A stretch of 32,114 nucleotides of DNA from Evtepia sp. (GCA_020025735.1 JAHHRP010000005.1:1-32114); one strand, 5' to 3'; shown: positions 1 through 8,673, counted from the first letter of the stretch. The notes: generated by a model not told the origin, from the sequence alone. Program-made: numbers and translations.

Positions 1-62
1 ATATATAACTTTAATATATAGAATTACAGATTGCCGTTATAGAAATAACTTGATTGATAGAT

Positions 63-117
63 AAAATGAGAGATCGAGCGCCAAAAGAACTTCTTTTGGC
101 GCTCGATCTCTCATTTT
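63..117 (-). terminator. Long perfect hairpin after proA, probable intrinsic terminator
   Basis: Positions 63-89 and 91-117 are perfect reverse complements (27 bp) around a single unpaired base at 90. It begins 22 nt after the proA stop codon on the minus strand, and the distal arm ends in TTTT followed by ATC. This fits termination of the proBA message. The palindrome is A/T-tailed on both sides, so it could also work on the plus strand. Positions 1-62 are AT-rich and show no gene. Confidence 0.7.
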
Positions 118-138
118 GACATTGGCGAAGGCGGCAGG

Positions 139-1497
139 TCAACGGATTTGACCATCTCCCATAATGACATATTTGTAGCTGGTTAACTCTTCCAGGCCCA
201 TAGGCCCGCGTGCATGGAGCTTTTGGGTGGAAATGCCCATTTCACACCCCAGACCGAACTGACCGCCGTCGGTGAAGCGGGTGGAGGCATTGACGTAGAC
301 GGCTGCGCTGTCCACCAGACGGGTAAACAGATCCGCGTGAGCCCGCGTCTGGGTGAGAATGGACTCACTATGACCAGTGGAGTGGCGGTTGATGTGATCA
401 ATGGCTTCCTCGACGCTGCTGACTACGCGCACAGCCAGGATGTAGTCAAGAAATTCGGTGTCGAAATCATCCTGTCCGGCAGGGGTTCCTTTGCCCAGAA
501 TGGCTATGGATGCCGGGTCAAGGCGGAGTTCTACCGGGGGCTGACCAGCGTTTTGGCGTTCTGTGACCAGTCGTTGCCACAAGGCAGGCAGGAAGGCGGG
601 GGCGATGTCTTGGTGAATGAGGCAAACTTCCGCAGCATTGCACACGGAAGGACGGCTGGTTTTTGCATTTTCCACCACCGAAAGGGCTTTGTTCAGGTCA
701 GCATCCCCATCCACATAGAGGTGGCAGATCCCTGTTCCCGTTTGGATACAGGGAACTTTGGCTTGATCCACGCAGGTCTGGATTAGAGAAGCGCCTCCAC
801 GAGGAATGAGTAAGTCAATATAGCCAACCGCTTGCATGAGTTCGTTGGCACTGGCGCGGGTGGTATTGGTGACGAGGCTGATGAGAGCGGTGGGGAGAAG
901 GTGTTCTGATAGGGCTTTGTGGAGGGCTGCAACAATGGCAGTGTTGGAGTGAATGGATTCCTTTCCACCTCGCAGCACACACACACTGCCGGCCTGAAAG
1001 GTAAGGCTGGCGGCATCGGAGGTGACATTGGGGCGGGATTCGTAAATAATCGCGATGACGCCTAAGGGGACAGAGACCTTATTGACGCGCAGACCATTGG
1101 GCAGGATGTGCGAGGAAAGGCATCGGCCCACTGGGTCGGGAAGCTGCGCTACGGCTCGGATGCCTGCGGCCATGTCGGCGATGCGGCCAGAAGTCAAGCG
1201 CAGGCGGTCCTGCATGACTGGAGCAATGGTACCCTGAGCAGCCTCTAAGTCCTGGGCGTTGGCGGCCAGGATGGCTTCAGTGTCGGACTCCAGGGCGTCA
1301 GCCATGGACAGAAGGACAGCTTTCTTCTCTTCCGTGGACAGTGCAGCCAGGGCCGGTTTAGCAGCCAAGGCGTCTTCCAGCAAAGAATGGGTGAGGGGCA
1401 GGTTGGCAGCGATATCCTTTGGGACAGAGACCTCTGGCAAATCAAGGGAAGTGGGGGGATAGCAGGGCATTTGGTCGGAAGAGGTGGGAATGTTCAT
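139..1497 (-). CDS. proA: Glutamate-5-semialdehyde dehydrogenase (gamma-glutamyl phosphate reductase)
   Basis: ProA catalyses the second step of proline synthesis: NADPH-dependent reduction of L-glutamyl-5-phosphate to glutamate-5-semialdehyde, which cyclises to pyrroline-5-carboxylate. The 452-aa protein has the family signatures: the segment VPLGVIAIIYESRPNVT at about 143-159, SVCVLRGGKE at about 171-180, IPRGGASLIQ at about 231-240, and the active-site motif RPSVCNAAE with the nucleophile Cys286. The gene starts 7 nt after the proB stop, with AAAGGA inside the proB end as ribosome site, so the two are co-transcribed. The first 36 or so residues (Pro/Ser-rich) precede the point where ordinary ProA proteins of about 415 aa begin. 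The only internal Met in that stretch (residue 10) does not remove the extension, so it is probably real. ProC is not in this window. Confidence 0.95.
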   Translation of the reverse strand: MNIPTSSDQMPCYPPTSLDLPEVSVPKDIAANLPLTHSLLEDALAAKPALAALSTEEKKAVLLSMADALESDTEAILAANAQDLEAAQGTIAPVMQDRLRLTSGRIADMAAGIRAVAQLPDPVGRCLSSHILPNGLRVNKVSVPLGVIAIIYESRPNVTSDAASLTFQAGSVCVLRGGKESIHSNTAIVAALHKALSEHLLPTALISLVTNTTRASANELMQAVGYIDLLIPRGGASLIQTCVDQAKVPCIQTGTGICHLYVDGDADLNKALSVVENAKTSRPSVCNAAEVCLIHQDIAPAFLPALWQRLVTERQNAGQPPVELRLDPASIAILGKGTPAGQDDFDTEFLDYILAVRVVSSVEEAIDHINRHSTGHSESILTQTRAHADLFTRLVDSAAVYVNASTRFTDGGQFGLGCEMGISTQKLHARGPMGLEELTSYKYVIMGDGQIR

Positions 1498-1504
1498 GGC
1501 AGAT

Positions 1505-2284
1505 TCATCCTTTCTTACCGCGGAAACGGCTGCCTACGGGCTTGTCATCCGCGATATCATAGAGTACAGTGGGGGAGGCACCATTGGCAATAATCATATC
1601 GCAGCCAGCTTGGGTGCAGATAGCGGCGGCGTGGAGCTTGGTGGACATCCCTCCGGTGCCAAGTCCAGAGGCCGAATCCCCGGCCAGAGACAGGATTTCC
1701 TGGGTGAGCGCGGGAATATCAGAGATGAGGGTGGCCTCTGGATGGGTATGTGGATCGGCGGTGTAGAGACCGTCGATGTCTGACAGGAGGATCAGCAGAT
1801 CGGCCTGCATACTGACTGCGACCCGAGCAGCCAGAGTATCGTTGTCACCGATGTTGATTTCCTCGGTGGCTACGGTGTCATTTTCATTGATCACAGGCAG
1901 GGCTTTTAAGGCTAGCAGGCGGATCATGGTGTTGTGAAAGTTTTCAAAGCGGTCAGGGTGCTCCACGTCGGCGGCAGTGAGTAGAATCTGGGCTACTGTG
2001 TGGTTGTATTGGGAAAAGGCTTTGTCATAAGTGTACATTAGTTCGCACTGGCCTACCGCAGCAGCGGCCTGTTTGGTAGGGGTATCTTCAGGCCGGTGGG
2101 ACAGGGAGAGTTTTCCCACACCCATACCAATGGCACCGGAGGAGACGAGGATCACCTCATGCCCGGCATTTTTTAGATCACTTAGAACCTTGCACAGTTC
2201 TTCTACACGCCGGATGTTCAGTAAGCCCGTGGTGTGGGCTAGGGTAGATGTGCCGATCTTGACCACGATGCGTTTGTTTTTCAT
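1505..2284 (-). CDS. proB: Glutamate 5-kinase, short form without PUA domain
   Basis: ProB phosphorylates L-glutamate to L-glutamyl-5-phosphate, the committed and normally proline-inhibited step of proline synthesis. The product is labile and is taken up by ProA, encoded immediately downstream. The amino-acid-kinase fold is evident from the start (RIVVKIGTSTL), VLVSSGAIG, the substrate motif INENDTV, LSDIDGLYT, and the glycine loop GTGGMSTKLHAA near the C terminus. At 259 aa it has the kinase domain only; enzymes of about 365 aa carry an additional RNA-fold PUA domain that is absent here. A consensus promoter lies at 2356-2384 on the same strand. Start ATG at 2284 gives the normal ProB N terminus. 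Confidence 0.95.
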   Translation of the reverse strand: MKNKRIVVKIGTSTLAHTTGLLNIRRVEELCKVLSDLKNAGHEVILVSSGAIGMGVGKLSLSHRPEDTPTKQAAAAVGQCELMYTYDKAFSQYNHTVAQILLTAADVEHPDRFENFHNTMIRLLALKALPVINENDTVATEEINIGDNDTLAARVAVSMQADLLILLSDIDGLYTADPHTHPEATLISDIPALTQEILSLAGDSASGLGTGGMSTKLHAAAICTQAGCDMIIANGASPTVLYDIADDKPVGSRFRGKKG

Positions 2285-2355
2285 GGGAACAGACTCCTTG
2301 ACGCAGGGGCAGACCGGGAACAGCCCGCCGATATGTTGAGATTTCAGATAGCCTT

Positions 2356-2384
2356 ATTGTACTGGATGGGGAAAGGGCTGTCAA
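2356..2384 (-). promoter_or_regulatory. Sigma-A-type promoter of proBA
   Basis: On the minus strand a perfect -35 TTGACA (2384-2379), a 17-bp spacer and -10 TACAAT (2361-2356) predict a start near 2349 and a leader of about 65 nt before proB. I see no T-box or riboswitch in that leader. It is back to back with the promoter of the surface peptidase gene. Confidence 0.8.
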
Positions 2385-2423
2385 TGGCAAGCCCAAGCGG
2401 AGGAGAGGACGGACAGGTGTCCG

Positions 2424-2452
2424 TTGACTTTTTTGATAGAAGCTTTTATACT
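2424..2452 (+). promoter_or_regulatory. Sigma-A-type promoter of the SLH peptidase gene
   Basis: -35 TTGACT (2424-2429), 17-bp spacer, -10 TATACT (2447-2452). The predicted start near 2459 leaves a leader of about 80 nt ending in the ribosome site AGAAGG at 2524-2529. The gap between proB and this gene (2285-2538) holds only these divergent promoters and leaders. Confidence 0.75.
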
Positions 2453-2538
2453 GGGGAAAACATGTGTGCCGTCCTGCCCGCCTGTTGGCGGTCCAGAGGC
2501 TGGCCTATAAGGAATCTTGTGAAAGAAGGTAGAAACAG

Positions 2539-5500
2539 ATGAAAAAACGAGTCTCAGTCTTGCTTTTATCTCTGGTGATGGCGCTGTCTCTGGTTTCGCC
2601 AGCTATGGCTGTGAAGACGGGAGAGAATCAGGATGTTGGGGCCACAGTTACCTGGGGTGAATTGATGAAGGAGGCGCCAGATCTTTCGCTCCCAGTAGCA
2701 GGGACAGGGAATCAGGCGGTGACCAACCAAGAGGCAGTTGCCTTCCTTCTGCGCTGGGCAGGGATGACGGAGAAGCAGCTGGGGAAATATCCTGCTGACT
2801 ATAACGCCATGGCCGACAGCATGGGGATGACTGCTGGCATTGTGAATTATGATCCTACTGCTCTGTGCACCCAGGAAACGCTAGTGCGTATGCGTCAGAC
2901 AGCGGATCTTCTTTACAAGGCGCTTCATGGTGATACCCGTGAGCCGTTGTTTCTCAATGGCATGGCGCAACCGATTTTCCCCTACACGACTGGTGCAGTG
3001 ACAGAGGGATATGACAATAACAAAAGTGATATCATCCGGTACTGCGTTTATGTAGAGACAGATTATGACACCGATGGGGATGGCAAACTGGATCTGGTAA
3101 AAGCGCTGGTTCAGCTTCCTCGGGCTGCGATGGAAGGGGACTATAAAGCGGCTACAATCTATGAAGCGCGGCCCTATATTACAGGCTGCACCGCAGGGGA
3201 TGCGCCCTATGGTTCCGGCAGCTATGATATGGATAAGCTTTATCGTCAGCCTGCCCCCCGGACACCCGCCGGAACTGCTACGACCCGGCAGGCAGCAGAC
3301 CAGGCGCAGTCCTCCGATTGGTATTATTACAATCCCTATGAGGAGATGTATGCCTATGAGGACCTGACATGGTATGACTATTATCTGGTCCGCGGCTTTG
3401 CTGTGGTGGAGTGCGGCGGTCTGGGGACAAAAGGTTCTGAGGGATTTGAAACCTGTGGTACGGATTTGGAGATTGATGCATTCCGCTGTGTGATTGAGTG
3501 GCTCAACGGCGAGCGGACGGCTTATACGGATAAGACCAATGCCATTGCCATTCAAGCAGATTGGTCCAATGGCAAGGTAGGTATGACGGGGCGTTCTTAT
3601 GCTGGTACTACGCAGTTTGGTCTGGCTACCACTGGGGTGAAGGGTCTGGAGACCATTGTTCCTGTGGCTGGCATTGCCAGTTGGTATGAATATACCAACT
3701 CCCAAGGGATTGCCACCCGTAAAGATCCAGCGTACAGTGACTGGCTGGCCTGGTATTGTTCTGGTCGGTATCTAGACAAGGCTGACTGGAACACCATCTC
3801 TGGCAAGTATGGGGACTATCTCAACCAAATTCGTCAGGATCAGCGGGCCAGCAACGGCGATTATAGTGATCACTGGGCTGTGCGGGATTACACACAAAAC
3901 GCGAAAAATATCCGTTGTCCAGCCCTCATTGTCCACGGACTCAACGACAAAAATGTGCGTACCAAGGAGTTTGACCTGATGTATCGGGCCTATGAGAAGG
4001 CGGGGGTTCCTGCCAAACTTCTGCTTCACCAGGACGCTCACTTGACCCCAACGTATCCTTCTGGGGACTTGCAGTTTTACATAGGGAAGCGGTCTTATGA
4101 CGAGATTTTGAACCGATGGTTCAGCCACTATCTCTACGGTGTGAACAACGGTGTGGAGAATATGCCTGCCGTTACTGCACAGAGTAACAATGACAGCAAA
4201 GTGTGGAACACTTATGATGACTGGAAGACGGACAAGGCTATTTCTATCACGGGAACGGATGCAGCAAAAAAAACCTCTTCCATTAGTAGTGACTATGCCG
4301 CCATTGGGGTGGACCGGAAAAACTGGAAGGATATTTTTACCAGTGGTTCCACAGAGTCCAGCGCCATGTACGCCATGGATGTGACAGGAGATACCGTTCT
4401 CAAGGGGTCTGTGGCAGTGAAGTTCCGGGCTGCCACGACCAATGGTGAGATGGTCCAGGCGCCCAGAGGGGAACACCGGACTGTGGTGGATCATGACAAT
4501 GCGGTGGACCCATCTATATTGGATCATGACAACTATGTGGGGCAAGCTTCCACAGGAGAGACAACGGATACACCCAGGGCAGCCTTGATCGACCGGGATG
4601 CTTTGATGGTCAGTGCTATGCTGGTGGATATTGCGCCAGAGGGCAAAACATTTCCTGCGTTTAACCCAGACTACACCTATGTGCCCAAAAAGATGCTGGC
4701 CAAAGGCGGTGCCTGGCAAGGTGGAGGGCTAAAAAACATGGACCTGGTGGAGCTGGAGGCAACTGACGTGCCATATAAAATCGTTGCCCAGGGTTGGATG
4801 GACCTGTGCAATCCCGGTGCTGGCTATGACTCTGCTTCGGCAGCAAACAAAGTGAAGTTGGAGGAGGGAAAGTATTATGACTACACCCTGTATCTTCAAC
4901 CAAATCTCTATGAGGTGAAAGCAGGACACAAGCTGGCTTTGGTCCTCTATGCTTACGAGCCTGGCATGGCGCACTATACCCAGAACTATACGATTACAGT
5001 GGAAAATGCCTCTGTTAATGCGTCCATTCCTGTGGATCAGATGCCCAACGAGCCTGTGGTGCCGACGGATCTGCCGTATCAGGATGTGCCTGCGGACAGC
5101 TGGTACTATGATGCTGTACAATATGTTACTGAGAAGGGGATGATGAATGGGACATCTGACACAACCTTCTCACCGATGACGACCACCAGCCGTGCTATGA
5201 TTGTCACCATGCTCTGGCGGATGGAGGGCAGTCCAGTGGTCCATCACGCGATGGACTTTTCCGACGTTCCCAGCGATGCCTACTATACTGAGGCAGTGCG
5301 TTGGGCAGCATCGGAAAAGATTGTGGACGGCTATGGCAACGGACGATTTGGTGCCAATGACCCGGTGATGCGGGAACAGATGGCAGCGATTCTGTCTCGT
5401 TATGCTCAGCATAAGGGGGAGGACGTCAGCGGTCAAAATGACCTGTCAGACTTCCCAGATGCGTCCTCTGTCAGCCCGTATGCCAAGCCTGCCATGAGCT

Positions 5501-5613
5501 GGGCTGTGGAGACTGGCCTCATCAGTGGGGTCGGTAGCAATCTGGCGCCTCGCAGCGGTGCCAGCCGAGTCCAGGTGGCTACGATGCTTATGCGCTTTGC
5601 ACAGGCGCGATGA
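2539..5613 (+). CDS. Secreted, SLH-anchored S15 (X-Pro dipeptidyl-peptidase/CocE) family hydrolase
   Basis: A surface serine hydrolase, probably cleaving X-Pro dipeptides from peptides outside the cell. Residues 1-24 are a signal peptide ending AMA. Residues about 35-125 look like a degenerate SLH-type segment. The catalytic alpha/beta-hydrolase domain spans about 150-560: nucleophile Ser353 in GRSYAG, followed by an ATTGVKGLETIVP segment typical of PepX, acid Asp470 in HGLNDKN, and His501 in HQDAH. These positions are close to those of lactococcal PepX (348/468/498). A PepX_C-type beta-sandwich follows (about 590-840), then three SLH repeats (about 847-1022; YQDVPADSWYYDAV, FSDVPSDAYYTEAV, LSDFPDASSVSPYA), which would bind the secondary cell-wall polymer. 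The Asp/Gly segment YDTDGDGKLD (about 175-185) could bind calcium. The family is sure; exact specificity (X-Pro versus ester) is not. It is a single-gene unit with its own promoter and terminator. Confidence 0.9.
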   Translation: MKKRVSVLLLSLVMALSLVSPAMAVKTGENQDVGATVTWGELMKEAPDLSLPVAGTGNQAVTNQEAVAFLLRWAGMTEKQLGKYPADYNAMADSMGMTAGIVNYDPTALCTQETLVRMRQTADLLYKALHGDTREPLFLNGMAQPIFPYTTGAVTEGYDNNKSDIIRYCVYVETDYDTDGDGKLDLVKALVQLPRAAMEGDYKAATIYEARPYITGCTAGDAPYGSGSYDMDKLYRQPAPRTPAGTATTRQAADQAQSSDWYYYNPYEEMYAYEDLTWYDYYLVRGFAVVECGGLGTKGSEGFETCGTDLEIDAFRCVIEWLNGERTAYTDKTNAIAIQADWSNGKVGMTGRSYAGTTQFGLATTGVKGLETIVPVAGIASWYEYTNSQGIATRKDPAYSDWLAWYCSGRYLDKADWNTISGKYGDYLNQIRQDQRASNGDYSDHWAVRDYTQNAKNIRCPALIVHGLNDKNVRTKEFDLMYRAYEKAGVPAKLLLHQDAHLTPTYPSGDLQFYIGKRSYDEILNRWFSHYLYGVNNGVENMPAVTAQSNNDSKVWNTYDDWKTDKAISITGTDAAKKTSSISSDYAAIGVDRKNWKDIFTSGSTESSAMYAMDVTGDTVLKGSVAVKFRAATTNGEMVQAPRGEHRTVVDHDNAVDPSILDHDNYVGQASTGETTDTPRAALIDRDALMVSAMLVDIAPEGKTFPAFNPDYTYVPKKMLAKGGAWQGGGLKNMDLVELEATDVPYKIVAQGWMDLCNPGAGYDSASAANKVKLEEGKYYDYTLYLQPNLYEVKAGHKLALVLYAYEPGMAHYTQNYTITVENASVNASIPVDQMPNEPVVPTDLPYQDVPADSWYYDAVQYVTEKGMMNGTSDTTFSPMTTTSRAMIVTMLWRMEGSPVVHHAMDFSDVPSDAYYTEAVRWAASEKIVDGYGNGRFGANDPVMREQMAAILSRYAQHKGEDVSGQNDLSDFPDASSVSPYAKPAMSWAVETGLISGVGSNLAPRSGASRVQVATMLMRFAQAR

Positions 5614-5666
5614 TCGAAACAGCGTGTTTAATTCTGCACAACAGTTGATTTGAGACAAGAAAAGTG

Positions 5667-5702
5667 CGCGCCCTTCTCAGAGGATGATCTGGGAAGGGCG
5701 CG
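5667..5702. terminator. Bidirectional terminator between convergent genes
   Basis: A 10-bp perfect stem, CGCGCCCTTC (5667-5676) with GAAGGGCGCG (5693-5702), loop of 16 nt. On the plus strand it is followed by TTGTCTTTT, on the minus strand by CACTTTTCTTGT, so it can serve both the SLH peptidase gene and the convergent MATE gene. Confidence 0.8.
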
Positions 5703-5721
5703 TTGTCTTTTGTGGGAGGGA

Positions 5722-7062
5722 TCAGGGAATCCCTCTTCGAGTATCCTGCCGCCAGAGGAGGATGCCAACGGTGTCGGCCAGGAACCAGCCGATGGGAATG
5801 GCAGCCCAAATAGCAGTAATTCCCAGGTTAGGCAGGGGGGAGAGGGTATACGCCAGTAAGACCCTAGTACCCAGGGAACAAACGGTGAGGATCACCGACA
5901 CAGCAGGCCGATTTACTGCCCGGAAGTAGCCATAGAGGAGGAAGAGGATGCCAATGCCCAGATAGAAAGCCCCTTCAATTCGGAGATATCCCACACCAAT
6001 GGCAATGATCTCTGTGGATTGGGCACCGACGAAAAGGGCCATGAGCCAGGGGGCCAGCAAACAGACCAGCCCGCCGATGGCAAGACAGAAGAGAAACACC
6101 CAGAATGCAGCCCATCCGACACCGCGCTGAATGCGCTCTCGCTTTTCGGCACCGAAGTTTTGGGCCACGAAGGTGGAGAATGCGTTGCCGAAATCCTGGA
6201 CGGGCATATAAGCAAGGGTGTCAATTTTTACCGCCACGGCGAAGGCGGCCATCACTGACGCGCCGAAGCTGTTTACCAGACCCTGGACCATGAGGATGCC
6301 GAAGTTCATCACAGACTGCTGCAAACAGGTAAAGAAAGAGAGGTTTACCAGCTGATGGAAGGTGGCTTTGTCCCAGCGGCAGTCGGTTCGGCGGACCCGA
6401 ATGGCAGGGAAGGCGATCCAGGTGTAGAGGAATAGCCCCAGTCCGGCCAGATACTGTGCGATCACCGTAGCCAGCGCTGCACCCCGGATGCCCATGGACA
6501 GGGGAACCACAAACAACAGGTCCAGACCGATGTTCAGCACCACCGATAGGCCCAGAAAGAGCAGGGGAGTGGATGAGTTTCCCAAAGCCCGCAGAAGGTT
6601 TGCAAAGTAGTTGTAGAAGAAGGTGGCCACGATTCCGCCAAAGACCCATAGCAGATATTCTCGGGCCAGCGGCAGCACATCTGTGGGGATTTGGAGCAAA
6701 CGCAGGATAGAGTCTATGGTCAAATAGACCGCCAGATTGAGCAGAAAAGTGAGCATTCCGATGAGAAGAAACGACAGGAAGATCCCGTTGCGGAGTTTGT
6801 CTGGGTCTCGTCTGCCGTATTGAATGGAAAAGTAGACACTGCTGCCCATGCACAGGCCCAGCAGGATAGAAGTGAGGAACGTCATGAGGGTATAGGAGGA
6901 ACCCACAGCGGCCAGAGCGTGATCCCCAAGGAATCGGCCTACGACCCAGGTGTCGGCTAAATTATATAGCTGTTGGAGAAGATTGCCTAAGATAAGGGGG
7001 AGGGCAAAGGCCAGCAGGCCGCGGGGGATACTTCCTTGTGTGAGGTCTCGTTTGGCAAGCAT
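5722..7062 (-). CDS. MATE family multidrug/toxin exporter
   Basis: A polytopic inner-membrane protein (446 aa from the chosen start) with about twelve hydrophobic helices, of the multi-antimicrobial extrusion family: Na+- or H+-driven export of cationic drugs or metabolites. The N-terminal half begins with the typical segment GLLAFALPLILGNLLQQLYN and LADTWVVGRFLG; a second, related half begins around LSFFTCLQQSVMNFGILMVQGLVNSFG, with the family-typical VAVKIDTLAYMPVQDFGNAFSTFVAQN region. A start 22 codons further upstream (7128) is open, but ATG 7062 (MLAKRDLTQGS) matches the usual MATE beginning, has AAAGGAAG upstream, and lies downstream of the promoter at 7096-7124. The substrate is unknown and no dedicated regulator is adjacent; pdxR lies upstream on the same strand. 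Confidence 0.9.
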   Translation of the reverse strand: MLAKRDLTQGSIPRGLLAFALPLILGNLLQQLYNLADTWVVGRFLGDHALAAVGSSYTLMTFLTSILLGLCMGSSVYFSIQYGRRDPDKLRNGIFLSFLLIGMLTFLLNLAVYLTIDSILRLLQIPTDVLPLAREYLLWVFGGIVATFFYNYFANLLRALGNSSTPLLFLGLSVVLNIGLDLLFVVPLSMGIRGAALATVIAQYLAGLGLFLYTWIAFPAIRVRRTDCRWDKATFHQLVNLSFFTCLQQSVMNFGILMVQGLVNSFGASVMAAFAVAVKIDTLAYMPVQDFGNAFSTFVAQNFGAEKRERIQRGVGWAAFWVFLFCLAIGGLVCLLAPWLMALFVGAQSTEIIAIGVGYLRIEGAFYLGIGILFLLYGYFRAVNRPAVSVILTVCSLGTRVLLAYTLSPLPNLGITAIWAAIPIGWFLADTVGILLWRQDTRRGIP

Positions 7063-7095
7063 GGGGGAGCGCTTCCTTTCTGAGCGGGATATGCC

Positions 7096-7124
7096 AGTGT
7101 ACCACGGGGGCAGGAGAATTGCAA
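7096..7124 (-). promoter_or_regulatory. Probable promoter of the MATE gene
   Basis: Minus strand: -35 TTGCAA (7124-7119), 17-bp spacer, -10 TACACT (7101-7096), giving a start near 7089 and a leader of about 27 nt. I saw no clear terminator between the pdxR stop (7216) and here, so read-through from pdxR is also possible. Confidence 0.55.
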
Positions 7125-7215
7125 ACACAGGCTAGACTAGCGGGAGGTATGTACGACCAGGAAAGGCAAGGATGCCGTGGGAACTGTGGCGGGTTTGCAT
7201 TGTTGCGTTATGGCA

Positions 7216-8562
7216 TCACGCGTCCTGCAGAATGCGGCATAGGGCATCTATCCCTGTGGGAATATCTTCATAGGGAATGCCGCTGAAACTAAGGCGAAGG
7301 GACTGATCTTCTATCCAGTCTAGCTTTATGCCTGCCTGTGTCAGTCGTTCCTGCACTTGTGTTTTTGAAGGGTGGGGGAGAGGGACGGTAACAGAGAAGG
7401 AGGTTTCCCATAAGGAAATAGCATCCAGAGGGAAATACTGAGCCAAGGCAGTGACCATGGCGTCGCTTTTTTTGCGGTACAGGGTTCGCAACCGACGCAG
7501 ATGCTTTTCCAGATATCCTTTTTGGATGTAGGAGGCAAGGGCAAGTTGTTCGATTTTACCTACGGTCGGATTGTAGTCTGAGATTCTTTGCCGATACGTC
7601 TCCATAAGCTGTTTTGGCAGTACCATATAGGCAATACGCACGGAAGGCAGAAGGAGTTTGGAGAAACTGCCGAAATAGGACACTTTGTCGCGGCTCATTT
7701 GTTGTAAAGCAGGCAGAGGACGGGTAAGATACCGCAGTTCTCCGTTGTAATCGTCCTCTAAAATCAAGCGGTTTTCTTTGGCCGATGCCCAAGCCAATAA
7801 GTCACCATAATGCTGCTTAACTGCGGCGGGTGTTCTTTTTGGCTGTTGGGCTGGGATATCCAAGTAAAGGCAGGCGCTGGATTTTTCCAGCTGTTGTAAG
7901 AAGGGCATTTCCTTTTCTGTGTCTATGTACACAATGGAAAAGCCAAAATCCCGAAAAATCCGTTCTGCCTGCTTGAATCCGGGGGCAGGTATGGCAAGGG
8001 TTCCGCGGTTGTCGTAGAGGCTGCAAAAAAGCATAAACAGCAGCTGTGTACCTGCCCCAACAAGGATGCTTTCTTTCTCTGTTTCCACGCCTCTCGTCCT
8101 GTATGCATATTCGGCAATGGCGTGACGAAGGGAATCTTCCCCTTGCGGGTTTCCATAAGAAAGCATGTCTGCCTGGTTTTGCAGCGCAGACCGCATTTGT
8201 TTGCACCAAAGAAGGATGTCGGTTGTTTTACTGAGCACCTGACCAGAGGAAAAATCGTAGCGGACAGGCAGGGGTGGAGCAGGAGAGAGAGTTTTTCTCG
8301 TTTGTGGTGCAGGGATTTTCTCCTGGACATAGTAGCCGCTTTGGGGACGGCTCTCCAGATAGCCTTTATTGCAAAGCTGAATATAGGCTGACTCCACCGT
8401 GGTACGGCTGACTTTCAGTTCCGCTGCGGCCATGCGGATGGAGGGAAGTTTTTCGTTTTTTTGGATTCGTTTCGTGTCAATGCTTTTTTGCAGGGCAAGG
8501 GTAAGCTGACGGCACAAAGGGACAGAAGTGTTTCTGTCCAGGGTGATGTAGTCATAGATCAT
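7216..8562 (-). CDS. pdxR: MocR/GntR-type PLP-binding regulator of vitamin B6 synthesis (PdxR)
   Basis: PdxR proteins fuse a GntR winged helix-turn-helix to a fold-type-I aminotransferase domain that senses pyridoxal 5'-phosphate, and control pdxS/pdxT. Here the N-terminal helix-turn-helix is at about residues 15-80 (LPSIRMAAAELKVSRTTVESAY, then GYLESRPQSGYYV), and the aminotransferase-like domain runs from about 110 to the end. PLP-site residues are visible: Asp270/Asp271 in LEDDYNGELRY and the Schiff-base lysine Lys302 in GSFSKLLLPSVRIAY. The usual TPSHQ..PTG segment is replaced by DIPAQQPKRTP (about 235-245), a departure from many MocR proteins. The gene is divergent from pdxS, 111 nt apart, with a candidate operator between them, which supports the assignment. 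The 448-aa length is typical. Confidence 0.88.
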   Translation of the reverse strand: MIYDYITLDRNTSVPLCRQLTLALQKSIDTKRIQKNEKLPSIRMAAAELKVSRTTVESAYIQLCNKGYLESRPQSGYYVQEKIPAPQTRKTLSPAPPLPVRYDFSSGQVLSKTTDILLWCKQMRSALQNQADMLSYGNPQGEDSLRHAIAEYAYRTRGVETEKESILVGAGTQLLFMLFCSLYDNRGTLAIPAPGFKQAERIFRDFGFSIVYIDTEKEMPFLQQLEKSSACLYLDIPAQQPKRTPAAVKQHYGDLLAWASAKENRLILEDDYNGELRYLTRPLPALQQMSRDKVSYFGSFSKLLLPSVRIAYMVLPKQLMETYRQRISDYNPTVGKIEQLALASYIQKGYLEKHLRRLRTLYRKKSDAMVTALAQYFPLDAISLWETSFSVTVPLPHPSKTQVQERLTQAGIKLDWIEDQSLRLSFSGIPYEDIPTGIDALCRILQDA

Positions 8563-8587
8563 GAAAATTGTCCCTTCAAAAACAATT

Positions 8588-8624
8588 AAAACTGGATATT
8601 TTAAGAGGTACAGTTTTGTATTAT
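8588..8624. promoter_or_regulatory. pdxR/pdxS intergenic control region with inverted repeat
   Basis: AAAACTG (8588-8594) and CAGTTTT (8611-8617) form a perfect 7-bp inverted repeat with 16 bp between, immediately before a -10-like TATTAT (8619-8624) reading toward pdxS. No -35 close to TTGACA lies at the right distance, which fits a promoter that needs an activator such as PdxR. Assigning the repeat to PdxR is inference. Confidence 0.5.
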
Positions 8625-8673
8625 GATGATACCATACTTTTCGAAAAGAATCTATTATCAGGAGGGAAAAACC

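Noticed and set aside
2285..2350. T-box or riboswitch in the proBA leader
   Set aside because: No T-box TGG sequence, specifier stem or terminator/antiterminator pair could be made out.
2881..3705. 274-aa open frame on the minus strand
   Set aside because: Antisense to the same peptidase gene, with no motif or ribosome site.
3772..4719. 315-aa open frame on the minus strand
   Set aside because: It lies wholly opposite the SLH peptidase gene, has no ribosome site or family resemblance, and is rich in His/Ile/Val as expected of an antisense frame.
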